From Marinoscillum sp049115815 (GTDB lineage Bacteria > Bacteroidota > Bacteroidia > Cytophagales > Cyclobacteriaceae): a DNA stretch of 64,000 nucleotides. Location of the stretch: assembly GCA_049115815.1 (NCBI GenBank), contig JAGDZO010000004.1, forward strand, positions 62,001-126,000. Direction: 5' to 3'. The notes beneath the pieces are model-generated. The model saw only the letters and a program-made list of their open reading frames with translations, had not been told where the DNA came from and did no database searches. Both the position numbers and the translations under genes were made by a program. Below are positions 62,637 to 64,000 of the stretch, one piece after another (positions within the stretch are counted from its first letter, which is position 1; every line of letters starts with the position of its first letter).

Positions 62637-64000
62637 ATGAAGCGTCTTTGCCTTTTGATTGCTATTGGCCTAAGCCTTACTCAGGGAGTGGAGGCTCAAA
62701 GGGCTTTTTCGGAAGAAAAAGACACTTTTTTCCCTCAGGTTTTGGCTCGTATCAGAGCATTAGATACCGAGCCTGCACGCAAAGTAGCCTTTGATTTTGA
62801 GAACTCTTGGAACGGTAGTTTTTCTGCTACACAGAAGGATCAGATAGTCAAATTGGCCATTGCCATGCAAAAGAAGGGCTATACCTTCAACCCTGATTTC
62901 TGGTATTACTTCAGCTACTTGGCATACGCCAATACCCAAGCGAACCTTTCGAGCGAACAGCTCAGCAAAGTTTTAGAAATCAACGAACAGGTCCTTCAGA
63001 CCATGAACCGTAAGGATTATCAGACTTTTCTATTGGGCTTGCACAAGTTCATGGCGCGGAGGATCATCGGCCAATCCAGAAACTTACTTGCCTACACAGA
63101 CGGGGGTTCTTTTACTTTCGAAATGTTGGACGACTATGTGCCGCCTATTCAAGAGGAGGTAGTGGAAGAAGTGGTGGAAGAGATAGTTGAGGAACCGGCA
63201 GACGACACAGCGATACAAGATGACCCTTGGGGGGATGATACATCTAACGATGATCCATGGGCTAATGATACGGGCAATGACCCTTGGAATTCCAATGCTT
63301 CCGACCCTTGGGCGGATGATACTTCTGATCCTTGGGGAGATACTGCTGCTAGTGATCCTTGGGGAGACGATTCTTCCAATGACGATCCCTGGGGTGACAA
63401 TTCAAACGATGACCCTTGGGGTGATGATTCTAACTCAAGCTATGACAACAACTGGGTGGATTCTGGTGAAAATGCTTGGGGATATGATGCAGCTGGAGAA
63501 GTGTTTGAAGAGAAAGCTGACCGACAGTTTTTTGAGACCATGGAGCAGGACTATGTAGCCGGACTGAAATCCAAATACATACACCCTACAGCTGAAGGTC
63601 CAGCGATAGATTTCACGAATAACAAAATGATCATCATCACACCGCATGATAGCATGGTCATCAATGAAGCCAATGGCAAGTATTTGTTGAAGACGAGAAC
63701 TTTTGCTGGAGAAAGTGCAGTAATCAACTGGCCAGCCAACAATAAGAATTCTCGAGGCGCAGTAGTCAATCTCGGACAGTTCTACATTCGGCCTGACCGC
63801 TCAGACTTTTGGTCACCTAATGCTACGTTGAGTTTTCCAAAGCTTTTTGCAGGCTCTGTGAAAGGGTCTTTTGCCTTCAAAAGCATCACGCGCAGACCAA
63901 GACAGCTAAGTCGCTATCCCATTTTCACTTCCAATGAGGCAGATATTGATTTGATCTTACCAGGTCGTAATGTGGCGTATCGAGGAGGAATAGAGATCAG
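62637..64000 (+). CDS. Large secreted protein with DPWGDD-type acidic repeats (runs off the window)
   Basis: From the ATG at 62637 the frame stays open to the window end (454 codons). It opens with a signal peptide (LCLLIAIGLSLTQGVEAQ, cleavage before the Arg). A globular segment of about 165 residues follows, then a run of about 70 residues with eight DPW cores (DDPWGDD, DDPWAND, DPWNSN, DPWADD and so on), preceded by EEVVEEVVEEIVEE. After it a further domain begins (VFEEKADRQFFETMEQDY) and leads into a beta-rich part. No family is recognised. The repeat lies on the plus strand; the reverse-frame SPQGS run at 63149-63400 is only its complement. Confidence 0.82.
   Translation, partial: MKRLCLLIAIGLSLTQGVEAQRAFSEEKDTFFPQVLARIRALDTEPARKVAFDFENSWNGSFSATQKDQIVKLAIAMQKKGYTFNPDFWYYFSYLAYANTQANLSSEQLSKVLEINEQVLQTMNRKDYQTFLLGLHKFMARRIIGQSRNLLAYTDGGSFTFEMLDDYVPPIQEEVVEEVVEEIVEEPADDTAIQDDPWGDDTSNDDPWANDTGNDPWNSNASDPWADDTSDPWGDTAASDPWGDDSSNDDPWGDNSNDDPWGDDSNSSYDNNWVDSGENAWGYDAAGEVFEEKADRQFFETMEQDYVAGLKSKYIHPTAEGPAIDFTNNKMIIITPHDSMVINEANGKYLLKTRTFAGESAVINWPANNKNSRGAVVNLGQFYIRPDRSDFWSPNATLSFPKLFAGSVKGSFAFKSITRRPRQLSRYPIFTSNEADIDLILPGRNVAYRGGIEI
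63219..63432 (+). repeat. DPWGDD-type tandem repeat inside the last CDS
   Basis: Eight copies of Asp-Pro-Trp in 71 codons, spaced by 6-11 residues and separated by TSN, SSN and SN linkers. The Trp codon is always TGG and the Pro codon is CCT, CCC or CCA, with clear copy-to-copy drift, so the repeats are not recent perfect duplications. Confidence 0.9.

Noticed and set aside
63149..63400. Minus-strand SPQGS-type ORF opposite the DPW repeats
   Set aside because: It is the complement of the DPWGDD run in the genuine plus-strand gene.
1..64000. CRISPR arrays, tRNA or rRNA genes, prophage
   Set aside because: No direct repeats with regular spacers, no cloverleaf candidates in the intergenic gaps, and no phage structural genes were seen.
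3..64000. Antisense ORFs of 60-150 codons over known genes
   Set aside because: All lie opposite strong coding regions and show no domain, signal peptide or sensible composition.

Overview
The window is a chromosomal segment of a gliding member of the Bacteroidota, most likely of the Cytophagales. It carries gliding-motility lipoprotein and accessory genes (gldJ, gldD, gldE, gldB) and the mutY-ssb-gldE-gldD block seen in that phylum. It also has Bacteroidota-style promoter boxes (TAnnTTTG), few Shine-Dalgarno sequences, DUF4175 and PorT-like proteins, and a REP-associated transposase with long palindromes. The species cannot be fixed from the sequence.

Layout. 1-10 kb: the end of a Rieske-type protein, two tiny membrane-protein ORFs, NADP-type glutamate dehydrogenase, a CASTOR/POLLUX-type channel, an orphan LuxR-type response regulator, and a marR-fadN-fadA beta-oxidation operon. 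10.5-24 kb: a candidate chromosome origin (12.3-12.7 kb, cluster of DnaA boxes), a minus-strand run (DUF4175 protein, anti-sigma-type ATPase, ybeY, mnmG, methyltransferase, Ig-like lipoprotein), a perfect parS site upstream of mnmG, then comF and gldJ. 24-37.7 kb: mfd, S1/P1 nuclease, TerB-like, DUF4301, a large zinc metalloprotease, a 2H phosphoesterase, HupE/UreJ, two secreted proteins, DUF427, a LiaF-like membrane protein and an Hsp20-like protein. 37.7-48.5 kb: recG, DoxX, gldD-gldE-ssb-mutY, then divergently an HU-TPR-29-aa ribosomal-type protein-RNase G cluster, a PorT-like barrel and gldB. 48.5-58.9 kb: a glycosyltransferase, a vWA-like secreted protein, nth, an ECF sigma factor with a small partner, uvrA, and a PadR regulator with an ABC permease. 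58.9-61 kb: a repeat-rich accessory island with a RAYT transposase, perfect palindromes and a degenerate 21-bp tandem array. 61-64 kb: tpiA, prmA and the start of a large secreted protein with DPWGDD-type acidic repeats.

How it fits together. Much of the window is housekeeping: DNA repair (mfd, recG, mutY, nth, uvrA), RNA maturation (ybeY, rng, mnmG, prmA) and envelope or gliding functions. The most notable non-coding structure is the origin-type region: DnaA boxes about 4.5 kb from a canonical parS. The most unusual accessory structure is the palindrome/RAYT/21-bp repeat island. No CRISPR array, prophage, tRNA or rRNA was seen.
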